DNA from: Pseudomonas sp. StFLB209
GTDB taxonomy: Bacteria; Pseudomonadota; Gammaproteobacteria; Pseudomonadales; Pseudomonadaceae
Direction: 5' to 3'
DNA length: 64,000 nucleotides
Assembly (NCBI RefSeq): GCF_000829415.1
Contig: NZ_AP014637.1
Location: 2,864,001-2,928,000, forward strand
Below, in pieces: positions 55,973-64,000 of this stretch. The notes under the pieces are model-generated. The model saw nothing but the letters and a program-made list of their open reading frames with translations, was not told where the DNA came from and ran no database searches. A program made the position numbers and the translations under genes. Position 1 is the first letter of the stretch; the number at the start of each line of letters is the position of its first letter.

Positions 55973-56866
55973 TCAGGCTGGAGCTTGCTTCACCACTTCC
56001 TGCGGGTCGGCGTGCACCAGTACCTCGGCCTGCGGATACTGGGCGGTAATGGTTGCCGCCGCAAGGTCGCATAGCTCATGCGCTACCGACAAGGTGAGCG
56101 AGCCGGGTAACTCCAGATGCACCTGCACGAACCACACTTGCCCGGAAACGCGCGTGCGCAGGTCATGGGCGCCCAACACGCCGGGCACCGTGCAGGCCAG
56201 CTCCAGCATGTGCGCGCTGACATCCGGCGGCAGTTCCTGATCCATCAGCACCGAGAAGGTCTCGCGAGCGATCTGTAGCGCGCTCCAGACGATGTAACCG
56301 GCAATCCCCAGACCGAACCAGGCATCGGCTTGCGGCCAACCTAGCGCACTGAGTGCCAGCGCCAGCAAGATGCTCAGATTGAGGAGCAGATCGGAGCGAT
56401 AATGCAGCGAATCAGCCTTGATCGCGCTGGAGCCGGTGACTTTGATTACCCGGCTCTGAAAGCTGAGCAGCGCGACTGTCAGGGCCAGCGCCAACAGGGT
56501 CACGATGATTCCCGGCCACTGCGACATCAGCGGTTCAGGATTCTGGATACGCTCGATGGCCTGCATGCCGATCAACACACCACTGACACTGATGAACAAC
56601 GCCTGGGCCATGCCCGACAACGCCTGGGCCTTGCCGTGACCATAGCGGTGATCTTCATCGGCCGGGCGCAGCGCGTAATGGACCGCCAGCAGGTTGAGCA
56701 GCGAAGCTGCGCCATCGAGCAACGAGTCGGTGAGGCCGGCCAGCAGGGCCAGCGAGCCGCTCAGCCACCAGGCCACACCCTTGGCAACGATCAGCACCAG
56801 CGCCACGGCCAGCGAAGCCCGGGTCGCCAGGCGCAGCAGGCGTGCATGTTCGGTGTTACGGCTCAC
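55973..56866 (-). CDS. Cation diffusion facilitator, FieF-like
   Basis: A 297-residue CDF transporter that exports divalent metals in exchange for protons. Six transmembrane segments are visible. The metal site is D47 and D51 (LTDSLLDGAAS) in helix 2 with H155 and D159 (HYRSDLL) in helix 5, the DD-HD set of FieF/YiiP-type zinc, cadmium or iron transporters. The loop EDHRYGHGKAQALSG is typical too, and the last 90 residues form the cytoplasmic metal-binding domain. It converges on the DUF6515 gene. Confidence 0.9.
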   Translation of the reverse strand: MSRNTEHARLLRLATRASLAVALVLIVAKGVAWWLSGSLALLAGLTDSLLDGAASLLNLLAVHYALRPADEDHRYGHGKAQALSGMAQALFISVSGVLIGMQAIERIQNPEPLMSQWPGIIVTLLALALTVALLSFQSRVIKVTGSSAIKADSLHYRSDLLLNLSILLALALSALGWPQADAWFGLGIAGYIVWSALQIARETFSVLMDQELPPDVSAHMLELACTVPGVLGAHDLRTRVSGQVWFVQVHLELPGSLTLSVAHELCDLAAATITAQYPQAEVLVHADPQEVVKQAPA

Positions 56867-56896
56867 TCAACCTCCTTGGGGTCATGCCGTGGGGCT

Positions 56897-57316
56897 TCAG
56901 GCAGCAGGTTTCAGGCCCAGGCTTGCCAGTTGCTCGAAGCTGCCCTTGCTCTGGATCAGGCGCGGATCATCCAGCGGCACTTTGCGGCCCAGTTCGCTTT
57001 CCAGAATGACTTGCAGCTTTTGGGTATCGACACTGCCGTCAGCCTGCACCGCAGGTTGCAGCTTCTGCGGATCGACCTGCGCCTGTTCATTCGGGCCGTA
57101 GTAAATGGCGCCGGTGGCGAAGTCCACGCCCAGTGCGATCACCCCTGGAATCACGTAGAACAGCAGACCCAGGGCATCGAGCACGGCAATCGCCGGGTCG
57201 ATCTTGCCTTCGATCTGCCCACGGCGATCAGGATAGAAAATACTGCCGCAGGCCGACAATTGGGTCACCAAAGCGGCAGCCAGAACGCCACCGATCAATC
57301 GGGAAGGAATGCGCAT
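56897..57316 (-). CDS. Small lipoprotein of unknown function
   Basis: A 139-residue protein with a lipobox (LSAC at about residue 23) followed by GSIFYPDRRGQIEGKIDPAIAVLDALGLLFYVIPGVIALGVDFATGAIYYGP. The middle hydrophobic stretch could be a membrane segment. This DPA...YVIPG pattern is found in short Pseudomonas lipoproteins of no known function. AGGAG precedes the start at 57316. It lies 30 bases upstream of the CDF gene and is probably co-transcribed with it. Confidence 0.78.
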   Translation of the reverse strand: MRIPSRLIGGVLAAALVTQLSACGSIFYPDRRGQIEGKIDPAIAVLDALGLLFYVIPGVIALGVDFATGAIYYGPNEQAQVDPQKLQPAVQADGSVDTQKLQVILESELGRKVPLDDPRLIQSKGSFEQLASLGLKPAA

Positions 57317-57437
57317 GGGAAACTCCTGTAGAAAAGTGGCAACTATACAAGGCAAAGACCGCGAGGCTAAGACTGTCTGGCCAGGCACTGGTTCGGCAGC
57401 CATACCGGCATAATGCCCGTATCTTATTGAACACGAG

Positions 57438-57752
57438 ATGAAAATGAGCGAACAAATGCCATTGTCGGCGCGGGAGGTTTATCAAGTTCTCAAAGATGTG
57501 GCCCAGGGTGTGCGTCAGCTTGTTGTTTTATCAGTCTGCAAAACTGACCTGCTTACCATCCGTGCCGAGATTGACGGCTGGCAACTGACCCTGCGCAATG
57601 AGGAGGGTAGCCCCTTGTGTTGTGAATACTGCATGGCGCCGGATGGTCGTGAGGGTTCTTTGCAGCATTGGCATCGCTGCGGCACTGACCCGGCCGCATT
57701 CCTCAGTGGCTGGGAACATTCGCAACTGGAGCGCGCGCTGAAAAACCTCTGA
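57438..57752 (+). CDS. DUF7693-like small protein
   Basis: A 104-residue protein with LSAREVYQVLKDVAQGVRQL at the start, a middle VEIDGW-type stretch (IRAEIDGWQLTLRNEEGSPLCCEYCMAPDGREG), and HRCGTDPAAFLSGWEHSQLERALKNL at the end. The layout resembles a Pseudomonas small-protein family that I recall as DUF7693. The function is unknown. The two vicinal cysteines (CCEYC) are notable. An ATG at 57444 is an alternative start. Confidence 0.7.
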   Translation: MKMSEQMPLSAREVYQVLKDVAQGVRQLVVLSVCKTDLLTIRAEIDGWQLTLRNEEGSPLCCEYCMAPDGREGSLQHWHRCGTDPAAFLSGWEHSQLERALKNL

Positions 57753-57803
57753 GCGGGTATCCATACGTGGCCGCTATACTGCCCGCCCAGCTTTGGAGTG
57801 CCC

Positions 57804-60326
57804 ATGATTTCCCTGCCCATCGACGCCGTATTGCCTGCTCTGCGCCAGGCATTGTCTACCCGCCACGAAGCGGTTCTTGAAGCCCCACCCGGCGCCGGCA
57901 AGACCACACGTGTGCCGTTGGCGTTGCTCAACGAGCCCTGGCTGGCCGGGCAGACCATTCTGATGCTCGAGCCCCGGCGGCTGGCGGCTCGGGCGGCGGC
58001 CGAGCGGCTGGCCAGTGAACTGGGCGAGAAGGTCGGCGAGACGGTCGGTTATCGGATTCGGTTGGACAGCAAGGTCGGGCCCAACACCCGTATCGAGGTG
58101 GTCACCGAAGGTATCCTGACCCGTCGTTTGCAGGATGATCCGGCGCTGGAAGGCGTGGGTTTGCTGATTTTCGACGAATTTCACGAGCGCAGTCTGGATG
58201 CCGACCTGGCCTTGGCGCTGAGTCTCAATGGCCGTGAGCTGTTGCGTGATGACCCGCCGCTGAAAATCCTGCTGATGTCCGCGACCCTGGAAGGCGAGCG
58301 GCTGTCGGCGTTGCTCGACGACGCGCCGGTGGTCAGCAGTGAAGGGCGTATGTTCCCGGTGGACATTCAATGGGGGCGGCCGTTTCAACCCGGTGAGTTT
58401 GTCGAGCCACGAGTGGTGCAGACCGTGCTGGATGCGCTGGGCAACGAGACCGGCAGCCTGCTGGTGTTCCTGCCCGGCCAGGCGGAGATTCGCCGGGTGC
58501 ATCAACAACTGGCCGATGCCTTGGGTGAGCGTCGCGACATTGTGCTGTGTCCCTTGCATGGTGAGCTGGATCTCAATGCCCAGCGCGCGGCCATAGATCC
58601 TGCACCTGCGGGTAGTCGCAAGGTGGTGCTGGCGACCAATATTGCCGAGACCAGCCTGACCATCGACGGCGTGCGGGTGGTGATCGATGCAGGGCTGGCC
58701 CGGGTACCGCGCTTCGACCCCGGCAGCGGCATGACCCGGCTGGACACCCAGCGCATCTCCCGGGCCAGCGCGACCCAGCGTACCGGTCGGGCCGGACGTC
58801 TGGAGCCGGGCGTTTGCTATCGGTTGTGGTCCGAAGCGCAGCATGAACAACTGGCTGGCTACGGCAGTGCGGAGATTCTGCAGGCCGACCTGGCCGGGCT
58901 GGCCCTGCAACTGGCGCGCTGGGGCGTGACCCCGGAGCAGTTGCAGTGGCTGGACCTGCCCCCAGCGGCCGCGATTGCCCAGGCTCGCGATCTGTTGCAG
59001 CGTCTCGGCGCGCTGCAAGCCGATGGTCGTTTGTCGACGCATGGCCAGGCCATGGCCGAAATGCCGGCGCATCCGCGCATTGCCCATCTGCTATTGCGCG
59101 GCCAGGAGCTTGGACTGGCAAACATGGCTTGTGATGTAGCCGCGCTGTTGGGCGAACGCGACATTCTGCGCGGCGCCGGGGCCGATGTGCACAGTCGTCT
59201 GGTGCTGCTGTCGGGTGAACAAAAAGCCCAGCGCAATGCCCAGGGTGGCGTGCAGCGTGCCCGGCAACTTTCCCGCCAGTATCGTGGTTACCTGCGCGGC
59301 AAAGCGGGCCAGGCGGTTGTTGACCCTGACCACCCGCGCTGGCTGGGAGCTTTGCTGGCTTTGGCCTATCCGGACCGGGTCGCCCGCCAGCGCCGCGATG
59401 GCGGCGCGGAGTATCGTCTGGCCAATGGTCGGGCGGCGTTGTTCAGTGAAACCGATGCGCTGATGAAGCATGAATGGCTGGTCGTCGCGGACCTCGGCAG
59501 CCGCCAGGGGCAGCGCGAGGAGCGCATTTATCTGGCCGCCGATCTTGACCCGGCACTGTTCGACAGTGTGCTGGCCGAACAGGTGCTGGCCATCGATTAT
59601 CTGGATTGGGACGAGCGCGAAGGCGTACTGCGTGCTGAGCGCCAACGCAAGGTCGGTGAACTGGTGCTCAGCAGTGAACCGCTGCCGAAGCTGGACGATG
59701 CTGCACGAGGCCAGGCGTTGCTGGGGCTGGTACGGCGCAAGGGCCTGGAGTTGCTGGGCTGGACCCCGGAACTGCGCCAGTGGCAGGCGCGGGTGATGCT
59801 GTTGCGTGAGCTGGATGCGCAGCAACAGGTCAGCAGCGAATGGCCGGATGTCAGCGACAGCGCCCTGCGTGACAATCTGGAGCAGTGGCTGTTGCCGTAT
59901 CTGGGCAAGGTCAGCCGCCTGAGCCACTTCGCCCAACTGGACCTGTCGTCGATGTTGCGCAACCTGTTGCCCTGGCCGCTGCCGCAACGCCTCGACGAAC
60001 TGGCCCCGCAGCATATTCAGGTGCCGTCCGGTTCGTCGATCCGGCTGGACTACAGCGAGCAGCCGCCGATTCTCGCGGTGCGTCTGCAAGAACTGTTCGG
60101 TCTGTCCGACACCCCGCGCATCGCCAACGGTCGGCAGATCGTCAAGTTGCACTTGTTGTCACCGGCGCGACGTCCGGTGCAGGTGACCCAGGACCTGGCC
60201 AACTTCTGGCGCAGCACCTATGCCGAGGTGAAAAAGGATCTCAAGGGGCGCTACCCCAAGCATTACTGGCCGGATGACCCGTTGGTAGCCGAAGCCACGG
60301 CCCGGGCCAAACCGCGCAAGGGTTAA
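57804..60326 (+). CDS. hrpB: ATP-dependent helicase HrpB
   Basis: An 840-residue DExH-box helicase. Walker A is EAPPGAGKTTRVP and the DExH box is FDEFHERSLD. Motif III is SAT (LMSATLEG) and motif VI is QRTGRAGR. An HA2 region and the HrpB C-terminal domain (LPWPLPQRLDELAPQHIQVPSGS, RYPKHYWPDDP) complete it. The role is not well defined; in other bacteria HrpB has been tied to RNA metabolism and, in Xanthomonas, other processes. TTTGGAG precedes the ATG at 57804. Confidence 0.95.
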   Translation: MISLPIDAVLPALRQALSTRHEAVLEAPPGAGKTTRVPLALLNEPWLAGQTILMLEPRRLAARAAAERLASELGEKVGETVGYRIRLDSKVGPNTRIEVVTEGILTRRLQDDPALEGVGLLIFDEFHERSLDADLALALSLNGRELLRDDPPLKILLMSATLEGERLSALLDDAPVVSSEGRMFPVDIQWGRPFQPGEFVEPRVVQTVLDALGNETGSLLVFLPGQAEIRRVHQQLADALGERRDIVLCPLHGELDLNAQRAAIDPAPAGSRKVVLATNIAETSLTIDGVRVVIDAGLARVPRFDPGSGMTRLDTQRISRASATQRTGRAGRLEPGVCYRLWSEAQHEQLAGYGSAEILQADLAGLALQLARWGVTPEQLQWLDLPPAAAIAQARDLLQRLGALQADGRLSTHGQAMAEMPAHPRIAHLLLRGQELGLANMACDVAALLGERDILRGAGADVHSRLVLLSGEQKAQRNAQGGVQRARQLSRQYRGYLRGKAGQAVVDPDHPRWLGALLALAYPDRVARQRRDGGAEYRLANGRAALFSETDALMKHEWLVVADLGSRQGQREERIYLAADLDPALFDSVLAEQVLAIDYLDWDEREGVLRAERQRKVGELVLSSEPLPKLDDAARGQALLGLVRRKGLELLGWTPELRQWQARVMLLRELDAQQQVSSEWPDVSDSALRDNLEQWLLPYLGKVSRLSHFAQLDLSSMLRNLLPWPLPQRLDELAPQHIQVPSGSSIRLDYSEQPPILAVRLQELFGLSDTPRIANGRQIVKLHLLSPARRPVQVTQDLANFWRSTYAEVKKDLKGRYPKHYWPDDPLVAEATARAKPRKG

Positions 60327-60340
60327 TGGTTGGGCATCAT

Positions 60341-60676
60341 TTACCAGCGATGCCGGTCGTAGCGATCATGACGGTAGTAGTGCGGTGGTGGTGGCGCATA
60401 GTGACGCTGTTCATAGTATGGCCGCACCGGCACGTACTGCACGGGCGGGTGATGCCGGCGATAGTGGCGGTATTCGCGGTATTCACGTGGCGGCTTACGA
60501 TAATAACGATGACGATCATCATCGCGGTCGTTGCGGGCAATGAGCGTGGCCGCTACTGCACCGACCGCCGCACCGGCCAGCACGGGCACGATCACGTTAC
60601 GATCTGCGGCGCTGGCGGTACCGGCCACCAGCAGGCTGGCGGACAGCATCAGGATTTTGGTGATCTTCGAAAACAT
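60341..60676 (-). CDS. Exported small protein with His/Arg/Tyr-rich tail
   Basis: A 111-residue protein. A signal peptide (LMLSASLLVAGTASA) is followed by a glycine-alanine hydrophobic segment (VLAGAAVGAVAATLIA, glycine-zipper-like) and a long tail dominated by arginine, histidine, tyrosine and proline. It could insert in a membrane and bind metals or anions. I do not recognise a specific family. It converges on hrpB. Confidence 0.75.
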   Translation of the reverse strand: MFSKITKILMLSASLLVAGTASAADRNVIVPVLAGAAVGAVAATLIARNDRDDDRHRYYRKPPREYREYRHYRRHHPPVQYVPVRPYYEQRHYAPPPPHYYRHDRYDRHRW

Positions 60677-60805
60677 GATGTCTCCTCAGGCGGCAAATGT
60701 ATTCGCCATGTATCCATGAGACACCGGGTTGGCGTAAATCCTGGTACAGAGTCGGTAAAGGGAAGGTAAAGAACCGCTGACAGTGTATTGAAGCCTGGAA
60801 ACAGC

Positions 60806-60831
60806 GGAGGCTGCAGGCAGGGGCAGCCTCC
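60806..60831 (-). terminator. Hairpin downstream of argC
   Basis: GGAGGCTGC pairs with GCAGCCTCC around an eight-base loop, about 20 bases past the argC stop codon. No strong T-run follows on either strand. Confidence 0.5.
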
Positions 60832-60851
60832 GGTGAAGCAGATGCGCGAAC

Positions 60852-61793
60852 TTACAAGCTGGTGGCTTCGTCAGCGCCCAGGTGAATGTTCATGCACTGC
60901 ACGGCAGCGCCGGCGGCGCCTTTGCCGAGGTTGTCCAGGCGGCAGATCAGGTTGATACGCTCATCGTTGCCGAACACGAACAGGTCGGCGCGGTTGGTGT
61001 CGTTGCAAGCCTGTACGTCGAAGAAGCCGCCGTCCAGATTGCCGGCATCGTCGCCGAACGGCAGCACACGAATGAACTGCTCGCCTTCATAGTGCTTGGC
61101 CAGCGCTGCTTGCAGGGCTTGTGGCGTGGCGCCTGGGGCCAGTTGCGAGGTGTGCAGCGGGATGGTCACGGCCAGGCCCTTGAGGAAACTGCCCACGATC
61201 GGATTGAACACCGGCACGTTGTCCAGGCCGGTCTGAAAGCGCATTTCCGGCAGGTGCTTGTGCCCCTGACCCAGCCCGTAAGGACGTGGGCTTTGCAGTT
61301 GTGGGGTCAGCGACTGGTAGTCGGCGATCATCTGCTTGCCGCCACCGCTGTAACCGGTGATCGACGTGGCGCTGAGCAGAGTCGAGGCTGGCAGCAGGCC
61401 GGCATCGACCAGCGGGCGGACCAACAAAATGAAGGCAGTGGCATGGCAGCCGGGGTTGGCGATGCGTTTGCTGGCGCGCAGTTTCTCGCGCTGCCCGGCA
61501 GCCAGTTCCGGCAGGCCATAAACCCAGGACGGATCGGTACGGAACGCGGTGCTGGCGTCGATCACGCAGGTATTGGGGTTTTCCAGCAGCGATACCGCTT
61601 CGCGGGACGCGGCATCGGGCAGGCACAGAAATGCCAGGTCGGCGGCGTTCAGCAGGCGACCGCGCTCGACCGGGTCTTTGCGTTTGGCTTCATCGATGCG
61701 CAGCAGCTCGATATCGTCGCGTTTGCCCAGGTAGTCCAGCAAGCGCAGGCCGGTGGTGCCTTCCTGGCCGTCGACATAGATCTTGTGAGTCAT
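60852..61793 (-). CDS. argC: N-acetyl-gamma-glutamyl-phosphate reductase, short (type 2) form
   Basis: A 313-residue NADPH-dependent reductase of arginine synthesis. It opens [16 protein letters not shown] (nucleotide-binding loop), has the catalytic cysteine C116 in [10 protein letters not shown], and shows [13 protein letters not shown] and the histidine stretch HKHLPEM. The short form differs from the 340-350-residue ArgC that most Pseudomonas also carry, so this is probably a second copy. It is monocistronic. Confidence 0.92.
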   Translation of the reverse strand: MTHKIYVDGQEGTTGLRLLDYLGKRDDIELLRIDEAKRKDPVERGRLLNAADLAFLCLPDAASREAVSLLENPNTCVIDASTAFRTDPSWVYGLPELAAGQREKLRASKRIANPGCHATAFILLVRPLVDAGLLPASTLLSATSITGYSGGGKQMIADYQSLTPQLQSPRPYGLGQGHKHLPEMRFQTGLDNVPVFNPIVGSFLKGLAVTIPLHTSQLAPGATPQALQAALAKHYEGEQFIRVLPFGDDAGNLDGGFFDVQACNDTNRADLFVFGNDERINLICRLDNLGKGAAGAAVQCMNIHLGADEATSL

Positions 61794-62419
61794 CTTGAAG
61801 CCTCTGTAATGGGGTGTATGAGCACGAACGACAAGAGTTTAATCGGTTTGCATCCGGTAATGGCCACCTCAGTGGCGAGCGGCATGTCGGTCAGGTTGTC
61901 GTGCGAGAGAGTGCTAGCCGCAGAACGGTGATTATCAACGCATCACCGGCAGGATCGCAAAGCGCAATTACAGGTTAATGCCGGTCAGTTAAGAGATTGT
62001 GAGGCTTGGCTCGGTCTCGGTGGGAGATTCTATGATTTTCGGAAAACTCCTGATTCCAGTTGTGAATGTTCCGCAGTATTCGTCGGCTGAGCCGACTCCT
62101 ACCGGTTTTGTGTCATGCCGATACTGGAGCAAGGCACAAACCTCGGTGGGAGCTGGCTTGCCGGGGTGCCGGACCACAGCGAAAGGGCCGGTGGAACCGG
62201 CACATCTGCTGTGGACTCTTCGCGAGCAAAGCTTCCTCTCACCGGATTGATGTCGAACGCAAGATCCCGGCTCGACTCGGATGTGTGGGAGGCAGCTCTG
62301 CTGGCGAACGCAGGGCATCGCGCTGTCAATGTTCTGAACAATCAAAGACAGTAGCTCCCTCCCACCAGGAACGAGCCAGGCCTGAAATCGCTTGACTGAT
62401 TTGCGTTACCCCTACAGCT
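61794..62419. repeat. 626-base gene-free region with REP cluster bounded by inverted 25-base motifs
   Basis: No gene is seen. REP words occur at 62146-62166 and, inverted, at 62220-62242 (a doublet), again at 62285-62307, with a partial inverted one at 62352-62365. The block is bordered by ACAGGTTAATGCCGGTCAGTTAAG-like sequence at 61970-61993 and its inverse (CTTGACTGATTTGCGTTACC) at 62391-62415. The same border motif occurs at 39941-39966. The argC promoter should be in 61794-61960. Confidence 0.65.
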
Positions 62420-64000
62420 TTAGAACATTACCTTCACCCCCGCCTGCACACTGCGCCCGGCTGCCGGAACTTCATCGCGCAGGATCGAGCTGGCGTAGCG
62501 CACGGTCTGGTTGTTCAGGTTGTCGCCCTTGAGAAACGCCAGCCACTGGCTTTGCCCGACATCGAAGTGGTAACCGAGGCTGGCGTTGAGGGTGGTGTAG
62601 CCGTCGGTATCGGTTTCGGCCTGGGCGACGCGGCGCTGGGCGCTGGCGTGTTCGGCGCCGAGGCTGGCTTGCCAGTGGTTGTAGTCCCACAGCAGCGCGG
62701 TGTTCAGGCGCAGCGGCGAGATGCGCGGCAGCGGCTCGCCGGTTTCGCGGTTTTTGGCGCGGGTGTAGTCGGCTGAGCTTTGCAGGGCAAAATTGCCGTA
62801 CCGGGTTTGCGCCAGGCGCCAGTGGTCCTGGGCTTCCAGACCCCAGAAATCGGCTTTGACGCCGCTGTACAGGTATTCCGGCAAGGCGTCGTCGTCGCTG
62901 GCATCAACCTGTTCGCCGTCATCATTCAGGTAGCGGCCGCTGCCCAGCAGGCCGATATAGTTGGAGAAGCGGCTGTAGAACACCCCAACGCTGCCTTTGT
63001 GGGTGCCATCGTCAAAGCGCAGGGCCAGGTCGGTGGACCAGGATTTCTCCTTCTCGGCATTGGCGTCGCCCACTTCATAAGTGCCAGTGGCTTCGTGCGG
63101 GCCGTTGGCGTACAGCTCATAGAAGGTCGGCGCGCGTTCGGTGTAGCTCAGGGTGCTGGCCAGCGACCAGACGTTGGTCAGGTCATAAATGGCACCGAAT
63201 GACAGGCTGCCGGCGCTGAAGCTGTGGCTGGCGTCGGCGCCTGCAAAGCGTTCGTTGCCTGCGGCGTCCGGGCGCAAACGGGTATGTTCCAGGCGTCCGC
63301 CGAGGGACAGGTCGAGCCGGTCAGTGGCTTTCCAGTCTTCGAGGATGAACAGCGCGGCGCTGTCGGTATCGGTCTTGGGCACGAAGGCTTCTGCGCCCAA
63401 CGCCTGGAACTGGCTGCTGGCGACCTGCGCGCCGACTACGCCTTCGACCGGGCCGATGGCCTGGTGACGGGCTTCGATGCGTGCTTCATAGCCGTCGTTC
63501 TTGAATACCGTGCCGGTTTCGCCGTCTTCGATTTCCCTGTGCTCATAGCGGGTGTGGCCGAAGTTGAGCTTCACCGAGCTGAACGGGCCTTCCAGGTCGC
63601 GGATTTCCGAGGCCAGCGCGTAGTGGCGCTGCTCCATGTCAATGCGCACGTCTTGTTCTGCCGGTGAGCCGTAGTTGCTGTCGTATTCGTCGTAAGACAG
63701 GCCGACATAGCCGTGGTCCCAGTGATAGGCGCCGCCAACGCCGCCGCCGTCCTGGCGACCGTCGCTGTTGTTGACCCGATGCTTGCTATCGTCGCCGTCA
63801 ATCGCACGCTGATCGCGCGAGTGGGCGTAGCCAGGAATGCGCAGGTCGTTGAACTGCCGCGAGTTGGCATCCACATGCAGGGCAAAGTTGCCGTCGCCGG
63901 CTTCGAGCTTGCCCGCTGCACTGCGCGTGGTGTCGGCACCGCCGTAACGCAACTCGCCGCCACCGTGCACGCCGTCCACCGGTTCTGTCGGGATGCGGTT
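62420..64000 (-). CDS. TonB-dependent receptor, ZnuD-like (5' end beyond window)
   Basis: The last 527 residues of a TonB-dependent barrel; the frame is open to the window edge, so signal peptide, TonB box and most of the plug are missing. NRIPTEPVDGVHGGGELRYGG is the end of the plug. The barrel ends VQAGVKVMF with the terminal phenylalanine. The histidine- and aspartate-rich loop (HVDANSRQFN...AHSRDQRAIDGDDSKHRVNN) resembles ZnuD zinc receptors. LRFDDGTHKGSVGVFYSRFSNYIGLL is another ZnuD-like stretch. Zinc is inferred as substrate. Confidence 0.85.
   Translation of the reverse strand, partial: NRIPTEPVDGVHGGGELRYGGADTTRSAAGKLEAGDGNFALHVDANSRQFNDLRIPGYAHSRDQRAIDGDDSKHRVNNSDGRQDGGGVGGAYHWDHGYVGLSYDEYDSNYGSPAEQDVRIDMEQRHYALASEIRDLEGPFSSVKLNFGHTRYEHREIEDGETGTVFKNDGYEARIEARHQAIGPVEGVVGAQVASSQFQALGAEAFVPKTDTDSAALFILEDWKATDRLDLSLGGRLEHTRLRPDAAGNERFAGADASHSFSAGSLSFGAIYDLTNVWSLASTLSYTERAPTFYELYANGPHEATGTYEVGDANAEKEKSWSTDLALRFDDGTHKGSVGVFYSRFSNYIGLLGSGRYLNDDGEQVDASDDDALPEYLYSGVKADFWGLEAQDHWRLAQTRYGNFALQSSADYTRAKNRETGEPLPRISPLRLNTALLWDYNHWQASLGAEHASAQRRVAQAETDTDGYTTLNASLGYHFDVGQSQWLAFLKGDNLNNQTVRYASSILRDEVPAAGRSVQAGVKVMF

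Overview
The window is a chromosomal segment of a gamma-proteobacterium, almost certainly a non-aeruginosa Pseudomonas of the fluorescens/putida type. The evidence is high GC, Pseudomonas-style REP sequences, and a gene order that from memory (not checked) runs parallel to P. aeruginosa PAO1 from about PA4017 down to PA3961. A membrane glucose dehydrogenase and small dispersed repeats fit the same group.

Layout. 1-7133: the end of a CysJ-like flavoreductase, a TonB-dependent receptor, gcd behind a palindromic operator, and an HI0933-type flavoprotein. 7573-14331: an atypical SDR, a MORN-repeat/C13-peptidase lipoprotein, a PhaJ-like hydratase, an lrgA-lrgB-LON-domain operon, mpg and a DedA-PAP2 fusion. 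15275-26797: a long forward cluster, proA-nadD-rsfS-rlmH-mrdA-rodA-mltB-rlpA-dacC-DUF493-lipB-lipA. It joins cell-elongation peptidoglycan enzymes with NAD and lipoate synthesis and ends in a strong terminator. 26934-33193 (reverse): a second lytic transglycosylase, a 51-residue ArfA with the family's internal hairpin, then holA-lptE-leuS. 33505-41428: a hypothetical protein, YdcF, a solitary TnpB element, then lnt-corC-ybeY-phoH and miaB on the reverse strand. 41559-49930: a DUF1820 protein, a SEL1 protein, hemL, an Ada-AlkA fusion with ogt, thiE-thiD and a LadS-type sensor kinase. 49979-64000: an AidB-like dehydrogenase, amn, an RluE-like synthase, an Lrp-type regulator, a candidate structured RNA, a Gln-rich DUF6515 protein, a CDF transporter, a lipoprotein, a DUF7693 protein, hrpB, a short-type argC and a partial ZnuD-like TonB receptor.

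How the genes work together. The core is housekeeping: cell-wall elongation and remodelling (mrdA, rodA, mltB, rlpA, dacC, sltB3-like), envelope biogenesis (lptE, lnt), translation quality control (rsfS, rlmH, ybeY, arfA, leuS, miaB), and cofactors (nadD, lipA, lipB, hemL, thiD, thiE). Added to this block are accessory insertions (TnpB element, ada-alkA/ogt) and at least two families of short dispersed elements with terminal inverted repeats. Proteins for alkylation damage (Mpg, Ada-AlkA, Ogt, AidB-like) lie within about 36 kb of each other but not in one operon.

Points most worth following: the MORN-C13 lipoprotein; the TnpB whose usual RuvC-II glutamate is glycine; the multi-hairpin RNA candidate at 54580-54765; the ArfA non-stop hairpin; LadS without a receiver domain; and the dispersed-element families. 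No tRNA, rRNA, CRISPR array, prophage or replication origin was seen.
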